From contig CP137672.1 in the NCBI GenBank assembly GCA_037976565.1, positions 30,075,218 to 30,139,217 on the forward strand: a DNA stretch of 64,000 nucleotides, written 5' to 3'. Both the position numbers and the translations under genes were made by a program. Positions 21,801-33,662 of the stretch are shown here, in pieces. Each line of letters begins with the position of its first letter. Position 1 is the first letter of the stretch. The notes beneath the pieces were generated by a model that was not told the origin of the DNA, did not search any database, and saw only the letters and a list, made by a program, of their open reading frames with translations. The DNA is from Mesocentrotus franciscanus. Its lineage: Eukaryota; Echinodermata; Echinoidea; Camarodonta; Strongylocentrotidae.

Positions 21801-24800
21801 GAGAATGAAGTAAACTATTGAAGGTGGCATTACTTCACGATTCGTCTCCTGTATTTGTAACCATTTTGGAAATTTATACTATAATGAGCTGAAAAAAGTA
21901 AGGAAAAAAAGCATTTACAAACGTAAACCAAAGCAAACAAATCTTCAATGATGGTTTAAAAGACACATACCATATTCATAGACTTAAAAGTCAATTTTAA
22001 ACAACAGGCATCGCGAAAACTTGTAGAGGAGCATTATGAACTATATGGATCCATCAATTCTTAATTATTTTTTCTCTTTGTGTATTTTCTTTCCGTAACT
22101 GCTTTATCTATTTCTAAATATGCCCTTCAGTATACGCACCTGATATCTAGAGTGAAAAGATTAAATCCATTATACTCTTCTCCATCTTCTGCGACTTTCT
22201 TTAGATAGTTCTCTGTTGTCTGCTCCCCTGTCAGAAAATCTGACACCAAAGCTCCTGGTAACAGAGATATTAAAGATACTGAAGCTTGCACGTTGCTAGA
22301 TGGTGTGTGGCAGGAAGGAGTTTAAATAGGTGTTGAGTTAACAGTGTGGGAGGGCAAAGTGTATGTTGTGACATGGCCTTATGTTTGGCATGAGGGGAAT
22401 GGCTGGAGCTGTATCTTCTCCTTCTTCTTCTCCTTCTTCTTCTTCCACTTTTTTCTTTTTCTTATATGGCATCTTTATCATCATCATAATTATCCGCATC
22501 GTTATCACTATCATTATTATTGTAATTATTTTAGCATACAAAAATATAATTTTCACCTACCTCTACCCTTGGCATCATCTCTGATACCGTCGGGATTGAA
22601 GATGTTAAGAATGACCGCTATCTTTCCTTTTTTACTAATTCCAAGCCATGTACCTCCTTCCTTTCCTGGATTCATATCAACACCTGAAAGATGAGAAAAA
22701 TTCACACAAAATTCCATACATTTATCTGTCAATCTCAAGTAATCTTATACTTATGGAAATTAGACAACCCTTGAGAAGGGATGGGTAGATTCACATGATA
22801 ATATTGTCATGTGAATCTAAGTTTCACTTTGCAATTATAATAATGCAGGGACTACATATTTATATTTCCCCTTTGGATTGCATTCCAGAGCCTGAATTTG
22901 AAGGTTGCCACTGACTAGCATCATCATCATAACATAAAGTACATTCCAGGCCTGAATCACTTTTAAAAAAGGTGGAACAATAGCAATAGGCCACAGAATA
23001 TCTATGTCAATCATGAGAGCTAATTAGCAACATGCTCTAGCGTGCATAAAAACTCCATTCTCCATAGAGGCAACAGTTGATTCATAGCAATAGAGCTTAG
23101 AGTATGGATATTCACACATTTTATTTTTGCATAGCTCTAGGCTTAGTGCATTTGGAAATTCCAGTCGATTGATCAGTTAAAATATATCAGATATTCCAAT
23201 GAATAACCTTGTACTACTATATACACATACACTATAACTGGGTGTAGGTCTAAGTGGAGATCATGATAAGTTTGTAAATTGTAATGTAGATCTATTTAGA
23301 TTTAGAAAAAAATCGCGTAGATCTATTTTTCATCAAAATGATTGCGCAAATTACAATTGTGAATGGGAATGAGATAAAAACTTTCCCAGCTAGCACATGA
23401 TCTTTGCCATGCACATGCACTTAGATCTAGGCCTACGTTCTTTGAGAAATATCTGGAATGGAGCAGTAGCCTAGGCCTAGACTCTAGGTGACTTTTGTAC
23501 AGAGTCTAAAATTAAGTTAGAGGAACCCGAAAGGCTGATGCTTTAAATATAGTAGCTCCGGAGCCCAGGACCGGACCCTGCTCAGCAACCCCACCGCACC
23601 CACTCCAGCAAAGCATAGAGAGTCATAGACAGAAATAACCGTCTGGTATGGGTCATTTTTTAATAAAACTGACATTTGTTGACATTCCCCATACACAGAC
23701 AGTAATTAGTACGCCTCGCACAGTAGGGAGAGATTGAGCCGATTGTGGCCTGCTTTATACCCCAAAACTTTCTCCCATGATTTTCTTTATTTAGATCTAA
23801 TTTTCTGATTTATAAATCAGATAGAAATAAACTTTGTATTTTTGTTCTCCTATGTACAGTTGTATAAGTTTTATTACCTATTTCTAAATGCGAAATTTAC
23901 GGACTTACATGTACATATATGAATTATCCAATTGTTTATCTCAGAACCATGAAACGGCATTCGAACTGGTAATCTATGACATGACCCCGCCGATATATTT
24001 CCGGGTCAACCGACCAAAACAAGCTCAATGGCCAATCAGAGCACGTGTTTGATATTGGGCTTATGAATATTCAAACATCACTGGCTCAAGCCGGGCTGAC
24101 TCATACGTAGCTATTGGACGTTCGAAAAGAAAAAATGAATATTCATCAACTCAAACCAAGATGGCTGACAACAAATCATGTTGACTACAAGACTTTCTCG
24201 GATTGATCATTAATTTAGGATCTAAATAAGCAAGCTATCGTAAGTCAAAGTATATATTTCCAGGTTATTTCTTATTTCTAATAATATTCAGTGTAATATT
24301 GCAGCCAAAGTGAATATGTGAAGACGTAAAGAGTGAAAAATCTCGTTGCATATCGCATTCATCTCGGTCCGGCTAAACCGAACCATTCGTTCCACACACT
24401 ACCGCATAGCCGTACTTCAGTCTATGTATAGAGGCTGTCAGAGGAGCCAGATGCAATCTCAGCAGAACAACCGTCGATATCAGAGACTGAACTTAAGCTT
24501 TTGGTCTAACTAAGTCAATACTGCGTATGGACCTCTAGCGCTGTATCATGTGCTAATAGGCAGAAATTTCACACATGAATAGTTAATACACTTATAACAC
24601 ACAAATGCACACAATCATGCCGATAAAACTGTAAGCAAGTTTGACAGTGGACTTACGATTTTAATTTTTAAATTATTCTTTCTAACAAAGTAACTTTACT
24701 TTACTTTACTTTACTTTAATACACGATGTTGTAGGTCTAAGCCTGTTCATCGATCCAGGATTCGTCCATAGTAACTGCTGCTTGTGGGGGGAGGAGATTG

Positions 24801-27101
24801 TGTGCTTTCATGAGACAACAGACAACACCTAGACCGGCTCATACAGAAGGCTGGGATTTTTTGACCAGTGACTATCAAGTCTATTCTTAAACGAGTTCAC
24901 TGACCCAGCTGACACCACGTCTTCTGGGAGACCGTTCCACATCTCTACAACTCTATTGCTAAAAAAGTATTTTCTAATATCTAGCCTTGAATATTTTTTT
25001 CCAGTTTTTAGAGTGACCTCGAGTTCTATCATCTGTACTCATCTTAAAGGGAATATCTTGCACATTGTACAAGCCATTCAAGTACTTGTACACATCGATC
25101 ATGTCCCCCCTTCTACGCCTGTGAACAAGAGTTGGTAATTGGAGTTTGGTCAAGCGCTCCTGGTATGACAACCTTTAAGGCCAGGAATAATCTTTGTTGC
25201 ACGTCTTTGTACCCTTTCCAACATCCTCTGTTCTCCTAATCTGTATGGGGACCACGCGGCCTGTCCGTATTCTAAAATTGGCCTAACAAGGCCTTTAAAC
25301 AAAAACTTCATTGTGTCAGTATCGAGGTACACAAATGTCCTCCGGATAACTCCAAGTACTCGATTTGCTTTAAGAACTGTATGGGAAACATGATCTTTAA
25401 ATGATAATTGTGAATCTACAAGGACACCTAGGTCCTTTTCTACTTTGGTAACAGATAGTGTTACAGAGTCTGTCCCCTTTTTCATACAGTAGCCTGTAGA
25501 GGCTTCTGCCGGCAACTTCCCAAGCCTTAAAACAGTACACTTATCAGGATGAAAGCAAAGCTGCCATTTCTCAGCCCATTCTTCCATCCGTGACAGATCC
25601 TCCTGAAGCTGCTTTCTTAAATCTGCAGTATCAGCACGAACATACAACTTTGTATCATCTGCAAACATTGAAATATTTGAGTTCACAACTTTTGGAAGGT
25701 CATTGACAAATAGCAGAAATAAACACGGACCCAACACACTGCCCTGTGGCACTCCACTCAGTACGTTGCCCCACTGAGACTGCTTGCCTCTGACCACTAC
25801 TCTTTGCTGCCGTCCACTCAGAAATGACTCTAACCATGCAAGTAGATTTCCACGGACTCCGTACGATTCCAATTTGAGAAGCAGCCGGTGGTGAGGCACC
25901 GTATCGAACGCCTTCATGAAGTCCAAATATATGGCATCTACTGTGCCTCCATCATCCAAAATATGTGTCCACTGGTCCAACACCTCTAAAAGATTGGTAC
26001 TGCAAGACCGACCAGCTACAAACCCATGCTGGTGAACTGAAATCAGATCATTCCTCATAAGATGGTCAAGCAATTGCTTACGCACAAGATTCTCCATCAT
26101 TTTACAAATAATACTTGTTAGACTAACTGGCCTATAGTTTTTACCATCACTTTTGTTACCTTTCTTGAAAATTGGGGTAACATTAGCAGATTTCCATTCC
26201 TGGGGTAACTGTTTACTTTCAAGACTCTTTTGGAACAGCAAAGAAATTGGTAGAGCTAGCACATCTGCTAGCTCTTTAAGTAGACGGGGGTGTATGTTGT
26301 CAGGCCCCGGAGATTTATTTGGCTTAAGTTTACACAGTAATTTAAACACATCTCCTGACGTTATCTGTATGTCGTCTAGTGGAGTGTCAAATTCAACATC
26401 TGAGGGGAGAGGGACATCCTGTAAATCTTCCTTCGTGAAAACTGAAGAGAAGAAATCTTGCAAAACCTCAGCTTTTTCTTGATCTGTTTCTGTTTTACTC
26501 CCATCAGGTTTGGTTAAATTACAGACACTTTCCCGAGTTATTGTTTTTGAGTTTACATATGACCAGAAGGCTCTTGCATTCTTCTTAACTCCTGAGGCTA
26601 TATATTTCTCATATGAACTCACTGCCTTTCTACACTGCCACCTTGCTTGGTTGCTGGATCTACTATAACAATGTCTTTGCTCTTCAATTTCTGTAACATC
26701 GGTGAGTTGAAAAAATTGTATTTTTACTGCTATTTACTTTAGGTGTCATCAATTGTCACTAAAGTACCGATTTTTAGTGAAATCGGTTTAGTTTTGTACA
26801 GTGGCGTTTGAAATGTTGAGATCAATAAAACAGGCCAGGATAGCGATGCAGCTATGTGTGCCCGCACCGCATGCACCCCCTCTGCACTGTTCCCCGAACT
26901 AAGATCTAGGCTCTACATCTACATCACGTTTAACAATACATGGGACTGAAGTAACTTACCACCAACAACATCAGGATGATCAGTCCAGAAATGGGCAGCT
27001 TTGGTGGGTCGGTTAAGATATTCATCCCTGTTGAATATCATAACGAATCTGTAGCCACCAGCAGGTGGATTTGCATTGATGTAGAACGCTGTAACACACA
27101 T
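18848..27101 (-). CDS. TANGO2: TANGO2 (transport and Golgi organisation 2, NRDE family), 7 coding exons
   Basis: Coding exons, minus strand: 26,960-27,101 (ATG), 22,561-22,683, 22,140-22,254, 21,661-21,722, 21,126-21,279, 19,827-19,931 and 18,848-18,983 (stop). All junctions are GT-AG and phases agree, giving 278 codons against 276 in human. Diagnostic motifs are the N-terminal MCVTAFY, NRDEYLNRP (the NRDE signature), KEGGTWLGIS, EYNGFNLF, GIFGVSNSTLDKPW and VYGTR. The family is conserved from bacteria to animals and linked to Golgi organisation, mitochondrial and lipid metabolism and haem trafficking. The biochemical role is not settled. No signal peptide is seen. Intron 1 (4.3 kb) holds a same-strand LINE. 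The start is supported by alignment with the family. It is divergent from the gene at 27,987 with about 0.9 kb between start codons. Confidence 0.96.
20714..20883 (-). mobile_element. tRNA-derived SINE (family A), antisense
   Basis: On the minus strand it has an A-box-like TGGTAGAGCAGTGG and a B-box-like GGTTCGAGCG about 35 bases apart, then a body with AAGGCATTAATCCTCAT and AGCCATCGGTCCCCTGGTTG. The same body is found on the plus strand at 54,811-55,012. It lies in the TANGO2 intron between exons 5 and 6. Confidence 0.7.
22405..22450. repeat. (CTT)n-type microsatellite in TANGO2 intron
   Basis: Imperfect CTTCTC repeat, followed by ATC/ATT repeats to about 22,540. Open frames on both strands here are low-complexity products. 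Confidence 0.7.
24031..24245 (+). promoter_or_regulatory. Possible cryptic promoter and non-coding first exon in TANGO2 intron 1
   Basis: In order on the plus strand: a CCAAT box (GGCCAATCAGAG, 24,030), an E-box CACGTG (24,042), two TGAATATTCA palindromes, a YY1-like CCAAGATGGCTGAC at 24,157-24,170, and a consensus splice donor ATC|GTAAGT at 24,239/24,240. Only a very short frame starts at the ATG. The spacing resembles a promoter with a 5' UTR exon, but no downstream plus-strand exon was identified. Confidence 0.25.
24693..26705 (-). mobile_element. 5'-truncated CR1/Jockey-like LINE encoding reverse transcriptase
   Basis: On the minus strand a long frame (26,622 to 25,150, extendable upstream to about 26,705) encodes a non-LTR reverse transcriptase: SPGPDNIHP, NYRPVSLTSI, YLDFMKAFDTVPHHR (box A), GVPQGSVLGP (box B) and FADDTKLY (box C, catalytic Asp pair), then the thumb and C-terminal region ending near 24,829. 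Two one-base shifts (about 25,175 and 25,005, the latter in an A run) break the C-terminal part. The 3' end carries an (AAAGT)n tail (24,693-24,718 in antisense). The endonuclease domain is missing, so it cannot be autonomous. It shares the orientation of the host gene. Superfamily assignment is by motif style only. Confidence 0.85.
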
Positions 27102-27986
27102 TTCTTGATTTTTGTTGGAGTTAAAATAAAATAAACTTAAAAAATAAAGATTTCATCGAACCTGTTGTTTATCGCCCTCAACGCGCCCTGGCCCTCAATC
27201 GCGTTTCTTAATTCGCGAATCTGATTGGATGAAAGTTCATAATTATGGTGCGTTGTAATTTGATACCTTTCATTGTCATTATCCAATACCATATCCCAAG
27301 TTTTGAGTTTCCCAATTTGGATTCTTCTGATTTCCTTTTTAGGCCGGAGAGGATGGAGCATGTGCCCATGTATAGCCCCCTCCCCCACCCCCTGCTCTGG
27401 ATGCGCCACTCCAACCCTTATCGGGCTCTTGTCTTGATCTTTGGACGCTTAAATCTTCAATATTTACTTTTGATCGGTACAATATTTTTCTCATGCATAC
27501 AGGTATCATCACAATGATTAGGTCGTTTTATTTATCCATCGCAGTCGTAAAGTAAATATTGTCAGACACTGGGGCCTATAAAATATATGTCCTTTTTAAA
27601 AGACTTCCCACCGATTCGTTTCTGTAGCGAGGATCAAACGAATACTGCACAAAATACAAACATTTACTGAGAGGACGTGGGCCGTCACATATAATACTCA
27701 GCAATACAGTTTTCGTTTAAGTAATTTTATTGACGTATTGTTGTGAATGATGGATTATCTTTGATGGTTAGATATAAAATATTACATAAATGCTTATGTT
27801 TCTGTCGTGTTCATGAGGAAGCTATTTATGTGTGAAATTGAACCTTGAACCGTGGCTTTATACAAACGTAATGATTTGATTGAGATAAGTCTCAGATGCC
27901 GGTGTCAATGCACGTGCATCCCTAACTATATATAGAGTCGGGTATTGTTAAGAGTTCAGGCGGTAAACGTGGAATTGCGAGTAAAT
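27102..27986. promoter_or_regulatory. Divergent promoter region between TANGO2 and the DUF4430 gene
   Basis: 885 bases separate the two start codons. On the plus-strand side a TATA-like TATATATA (27,927-27,934) sits 53 bases before the ATG at 27,987, and an E-box CACGTG lies at 27,911. No TATA element is obvious on the TANGO2 side. Minus-strand frames at 27,137-27,414 have no family signature. Confidence 0.45.
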
Positions 27987-30702
27987 ATGATAAAATTGGT
28001 CAGTTGTTGGTGGCCAAGACTGCTGGCCTTTATTTGCATCTTGTGCACGTGTTCCAGCGCAAAACAAGGTTAGTGTAAAAACTTAATTCAGCCGGCACAA
28101 ATGATGACTGGATTTTCTACACTTTTTTAAATAACCACTCTGATATTTCATTAGGCGATATGATGCGTTCAGCTTAATGATTTGATGGCATCATGTTTAG
28201 AAACCGTGAAATATAGAAGGAAACGGTCAGTAGCAACTCGGAGAAGCCCGGCAACAGGGCCTTTATGCCACGTACATTGAATGTAATCATTATTTCAATC
28301 TAGTGCATTTAATTTGGTTTTTACAGAAGTGTATGAATCAGACACGATTATATCTGGGACCGACCTTTCACTCGTCACCAAGCATAACTACCAAACCAAC
28401 TACGTCTACATGTAGGCCTATATCTGCTTATTAGTGAAAACTTACTAGTTGCGACAAGTTTGATTAGTGTTGTAAAAATATTTTTATTTATTCATTTTTT
28501 CGATGTTTCTATATGGTGGTGAGGCATAATTATAGGCCTACTATGAGGTGCAAATCACATAATCCGTTTAATCAATAATGATGAAAAAACACGATTGCAA
28601 CTATTTTTGAAACATCAACTCAAGAGCAATATCAATGCCTTATTGTATGTCCCATTGAAATCATGTTAGAATTACGTAATACGTCATCGTAATGTTCGCA
28701 CATATCAATAGGTGACGCACAAGGCTATATTCATATTGTTTTAGGTTGATTTTGCATAAAATAGTTGCTATCGTGTTACAAATCTATTGAAATAAGTAAT
28801 CGATGTCAATGACTCTAAACGAAGGGGAAAATTATTATTTTTTAGACGCGCCTTAAAGATCGTCAAAATAATTTTCCTTTTTGGGGGGTCTATAATTTCT
28901 AGAGTGTACAGAAGACTATTACCACGCCGGACCCACAACCAAAGACATATTAGTGACGTCATTCTTTTCCGTTGAGTACCAGGCTGAGGAACATACGTCA
29001 CAATGCCGGGTTCGTTACAGCGTTCCTTTGAATGCGACCGTTTATCAGGGAATGAAAGCTGCTCACCAGCAGCACGGAGAAAACTTCACGTAAATGTGTA
29101 CCTTTTAATCTTTATTTTATTGCCAATTAGATCTTCGCTCCCCTCTTTTCATAATTTTCTTCTTTTTCCCTTCTACCTTTTTTTTTCTTTCTTCATCCTT
29201 AATATCTTCTCTCTTTCTTCTTGTTTGTTACTTTGTTTCTTTTTCCTTCTAGTTCATCAGGATCATGATCATCATAATCAATTTTAATCATAACCATTGA
29301 ATTCGATCTTTATTCATTTTCTTCTCTCCTTCTACTGTTCTTCTTTTTCCAAGCCTTGCTTTACATGCCCTTATTTTCTTCTCGCCTTTTCTTTCCTCAA
29401 ATCAAAATTTTCACGTAATTTGAAGACATAAGATCTTCCTATTCTGTTTTTCCATTTTTACTTTCCTTTCCTTCTATATTTCTTTCTTCTATTTGTTTCT
29501 TCCTCCTCTACCTGTTTTCCCTCTCCATCATTATCTCCTCCTAGATCCCTGCTTTCTTAATGATGGGATGATGATGATGATGATGATAACAATAACAATG
29601 ATGATGAAGATGATGATGATAATGATGGTGATGATGATGATGATGATAATAATAATAATAATAATAGTGATAATAATAACAGGCCTGGTAACAATAACAT
29701 TATCGTGTATCATTCCGTGTGAACGAGATATAATTCATTCTTGTGTTTTCAATACTTTCTTTTTAGAGTTTAATGATTTAAATAATTATATTACATGTTT
29801 ATCATTCTGCAGATATGAATACGACACGTATAGTCAGTTCGGTCATCATGTCACTGGAATCAACGGGGTGAAAGGTCATGACACAACCCATTGGGCCCTA
29901 CATCACGGAGATACATTGGAAGCTGCAGAGTATGGTATTTATATCTCCTTATATCGACACTTTAATTAATCCAATGTTTGAAATAAATTCAGCAGCATTA
30001 ATTTAAGCCCCACCCCAGAAAAGAACAGCAACAATTGGATATACACATATTGATGGAAAAATATTTTACGGAAAAAAATTCAACCTCCATGTGCGTCATC
30101 TATTGAAATGTGCGAACACCAATTATACAAAGGCATATTTCATCTTCCGAACATAAGCTCATTATGCTATCACTATAAGCTGAATAAATTCTAACCTTTC
30201 ATCGTGAATGGTTTTGTACATGCCTCCAAAACAATTTTTCTTAGTTGATGATTTTTCTGTTGTTTTCTTTACTTTTTTGTTTGTTTTGCTTCTGATTTTT
30301 TATTTTATTATCAGAATATGAGTTTTGATATTTGGTATATCGAGATACGGTACATATTTCTAAATTTGGAATTTGATGGGCTAATATCCTTGGACAAGGT
30401 GTTTGCACGCATCTGTCCCTCTCTACCAAGGTGTACTACATGTGTATACATGGGTAACCTACCAGGGATGCTGGGGTATAGTAAAACAAATCAAGGACCA
30501 CAACAGCTACCCTGAGTAAATAAGACCAAATTATTATAACTGTCGTTCATTACTGTTGTTTATCATTATATTACTTAAATTATTATTATCATTGTTGTTA
30601 CTTTCTGTTTATTTCTTTTGATGGTATTTACCCCACCCTACGGTCTAATTATTGTTGTCTATCTTTGTCTCTGTCTCTCTCCCTCTGTCTCTGTCTCTCT
30701 CG

Positions 30703-30733
<31 letters not shown>

Positions 30734-32801
30734 CCTCGCTCTCTTTCACTCAATCTACCTCTGATGATTAGTCTTATGATAAGGAGCTTGTGATTTGACT
30801 AAATTGTATTTTTCCCTCATAATTTCTGATATTTATAATACTAAGTGTGATTGTTATTAAGAGTTATTTACACATTTGTATTCTTGTTATATTTAATTTG
30901 TATTATGAATTATTTTTGTTTTGTTTATGTATATTGTATTGTATGCGTTTTAACGGACTTGCTGAAAAGCAACCTTGTGGCTGATAGCAGGTGTTTTAAC
31001 CGTGGTTAAATAAAACAAACAAACAAATAAACAAACTATTATTATTATTATCATTATCATTAATATTAGTATTAATGTTTAATGTTATAAGTACATTATC
31101 GTTATTATCATCATCATTATCCATGCTTTATATAATTATGTGGTTTCCATATCGTTAAAAAAAAAACAGGTGTAGATCTTCTGCACATCGAAGCTGATGA
31201 TCTTTATCTTTGGCGTTATACAAACTACAGCGATGGAGAATTCGACCCATTCAATTCTACTGGTTGGTATCAATTTTCAACTAAAAATTAATGATTGAAT
31301 GCAGCCGTTTAGATATCTATATAACCTTTACTGCGTATGGTAGGGTTTTTAACAAATCATCCTGATAGGTCTGTTCTTGTTAAAGAGAGAGAGAGGCAAA
31401 AATAATTTGCTAACATCAAAAGTCGTCAGATTGATAGTTATGTTGGAAGTTAAGCTAGAGGGTAGTAGAATTTTAGAATACCTCTAAAGTATCGGCCTGT
31501 ATCGATTTTAATTTGGTGAAAATACTTCTAGTGGACGCACTAGCTGTTACTATGTCTCTCTCGATCTGTTTCAAACCTGATAACATTTTAAAATAGAGCA
31601 ATTGAAAACTGCATATAAATGGTTTAAGTTGCTAAGCAATTAATTATGCACATATGAACTCTCAGTTTGTTAAGCAAAGAATTACTTTAAAAATGAAGAA
31701 AACAAATCCTTGTACTTTTGTAAAATATCAAAGCGAGTGCTCCCATTAAGGCTGTCAGTAGATACAGCAAAGGTGAAAAGGGGGGAATATGATGAATTTA
31801 AGTCTTACAAAGTTTGATGGTATTCATTCCTCTCTTTTTTAACCCCCCTACTCATCAAGGAGAATGTCTTTCTGCGGTGGATGATATCCTACCAGCTCTC
31901 CCTTTCACTGATGTAGTCGTGTATCTTTCCGTATCGATGGAAAACACCGCTTCGTTTACCAACGGGACGTTCTTATCAAATATGTGCAAGCGACTGGTTT
32001 TGACAGAGACGACAGCTACACTGTATGACGTCACAATGTCGGCAAATGATCAATCCATTACATCGTTTTTGTGAGTGTCAAACTTAAGTATAAGCCAACT
32101 CCCTGGTATAAGTGACAATGTTACTCATTGCACGTGCATACAAACAATCACAATCAGCAAGTTATGATGATAAAATAGGCGAACGGAAACGGCTAGTAAG
32201 ATTGATTGTAAAAAAATGGAACAATGCTATTATCTTGAGATTTCACAATGCATAAGAATGATATTTAATCCAAAGTATTGAACACTGAGAAATCTCAGCA
32301 ATGCAGAGTCCTGTCGCAGCACTACCATGACCTTTGGCAAAACATTAATCTACATAATTTTGCCACTCTCCACCCAGGTGTAGTACATGTTGCACGAGCA
32401 TCTTCTGGTATGGTTTATGTGAGGTTTATGTGGGGTTTATATTGGGTTTATGTGCTTGATATAAATGTAGCTTTTATTTTCTAACGCTGACCCGTTTTCT
32501 ATGCGTCAGCTCAAAATTGCGAAAGGTTCTTCCTTCTGTTGACCGTGTGATATAATTTTCAAACCATTTTTATTTTTGGTATAATTTCAGAGCTGAAATC
32601 GATTCCGAAGATTATGCTATCACCAAACTAAATGGTTTAATGAATCAGGGAGGATACACATGGAGAATATTTGACGCGGTATCTGGACAGATATTTCCAA
32701 CAGGTGACCTTGCACTATCATGTTTTCTTCCTCGATCCATCTTTTCATATCATACCCATATGCGCTCTCTACCATCTTTCTCCCATTCTCTCTGTGTCCC
32801 C

Positions 32802-32839
<38 letters not shown>

Positions 32840-33547
32840 CTCTCTCTTCCACTGTTCTCTCTTTTCCACTAACATCAAATTATTTTTTCTCTCTTTTTCT
32901 CTATCCCTCCATCGACCTCCACCGTTTTCTGTGAGATATTACATGTATATATTCTGTATAGGATTCTATTATACTCCATTTCCTTTGTTTTGTAGGGATA
33001 ACAAAGCAGGTTTGTTTACTTTTCATCACATGTAAGCTTCAAAATGATGGGAAAAGAATAGTTAGTCAACCTATAGTTCTACAGGTATTGCTTTATATAC
33101 ATTTATTATAACACTTTCCTTCCTCCACCATCTGTAATGTTGATAAATATAAATCCGTCAAATATATATTCTATGTATTCTGTTACTCTATAGCAGCTAG
33201 TGGTTAACACCTTAGCTTTAACAACAATATTTCCTTTATAATGCTTGTATAACACTTATTCAAAGTTGAATCATGCTGATAAAAATGAAGATCGTCTTAC
33301 ATAGGCCTATGTGAGAAAAGAACAATGTTGCATTAATTTCTTTCCATTTTTTCTATTTTTTAATTTAGATCTGAGACTCACTACAATCCAAGATGGCGGC
33401 CACTATGAATACCGCTTCACAGAAGACAATCTCCATCCAACTCAACCATACAACGATGCCACAACTGAATCTAGATCTGGAAGGTTGTTGATAGTCCACC
33501 TTCATTATGTCATTGCCCTAATATCAATTTTCATGACATTATCATGA
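27987..33547 (+). CDS. Secreted, probably GPI-anchored protein with two DUF4430 (transcobalamin-C-like) domains
   Basis: Exons: 27,987-28,068, 28,954-29,089, 29,813-29,934, 31,170-31,262, 31,860-32,070, 32,591-32,703 and 33,369-33,547 (stop). All junctions are GT-AG, phases agree, and the sum is 936 bases (311 residues). Residues 1-25 look like a signal peptide (LLAFICILCTCSSA). Domain 1 (about 45-145) has the pattern of the C-terminal domain of intrinsic factor and transcobalamin: FTYEYDTYSQFGHHVTGING, THWALHHGD, then GVDLLHIEADD. Domain 2 (about 165-275) repeats it as YAITKLNGL, YTWRIFDAVSG and DLRLTTIQDGGHYEYRF. Five N-glycosylation sequons fit secretion. The tail is hydrophobic to the last residue (LIVHLHYVIALISIFMTL), as in GPI precursors. 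The cobalamin-binding alpha/alpha barrel is absent, so ligand and function are unknown. The exon 2 acceptor is the least certain junction. Confidence 0.8.
28314..28381 (-). mobile_element. Fragment of SINE family B
   Basis: TTTTTACAGAAGTGTATGAA to GGGACCGACCTTTCAC matches the 3' part of the SINE copies at 41,692-41,860 and 51,193-51,362. It lies in intron 1 of the DUF4430 gene. The tRNA-like head is missing. Confidence 0.55.
29559..29672. repeat. (GAT)n/(AAT)n microsatellite
   Basis: Imperfect GAT repeats turning into AAT repeats, in an intron of the DUF4430 gene. A pyrimidine-rich stretch (29,110-29,530) precedes it. Poly-Met and poly-Ile open frames are artefacts of the repeat. Confidence 0.85.
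30660..30745. repeat. (CT)n microsatellite
   Basis: TCTCTGTCTC repeats turning into a pure CT run, intronic. Confidence 0.8.
30770..31040 (+). mobile_element. Probable 3' end of a non-LTR element
   Basis: AT-rich sequence ends with TAACGGACTTGCTGAAAAGC, a GGTTAAATAAAACAAACAAA signal-like segment and a (CAAA)n tail, as at LINE 3' ends. No coding part remains. ATT repeats follow to 31,120. Confidence 0.4.
32303..32390 (+). mobile_element. SINE fragment (family C, related to 42,513)
   Basis: CCTTTGGCAAAACATTAATC and GCCACTCTCCACCCAGGTGT match the SINE body at 42,590-42,640. The tRNA-like head and ATT tail are missing. It sits in the intron before exon 6 of the DUF4430 gene. Confidence 0.55.
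32808..32848. repeat. (CA)n(CT)n microsatellite
   Basis: Compound dinucleotide repeat just downstream of exon 6 of the DUF4430 gene. Confidence 0.85.
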
Positions 33548-33656
33548 TAAATGGTGAAGAAGCATCTGGTGAATTCAGTCAATGCATATTGTTGAAAATA
33601 AGACAATGGTTCAAAATTTACACAATCATGTTTTGTGCAACAGAGCACAATCTGTC

Positions 33657-33662
33657 AATAAA
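33657..33662 (+). terminator. Candidate polyadenylation signal of the DUF4430 gene
   Basis: AATAAA lies 110 bases after the stop codon and is followed by a T/G-rich segment. It is plausible, but other AATAAA words exist downstream (33,893; 33,969). Confidence 0.4.

Noticed and set aside
27137..27414. Minus-strand frame of 90 codons upstream of TANGO2
   Set aside because: No family resemblance, and TANGO2 already has its conserved N-terminus at 27,101. No splice link found.
29531..29969. A 158-codon Met/Ile-rich frame
   Set aside because: The first two-thirds are GAT/AAT microsatellite. Only the part from 29,813 is a real exon of the DUF4430 gene.
33383..33396. YY1-like AAGATGGCGGC motif at 33,383
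   Set aside because: It lies within exon 7 of the DUF4430 gene and encodes conserved-looking residues (QDGGH), so promoter use is unlikely.
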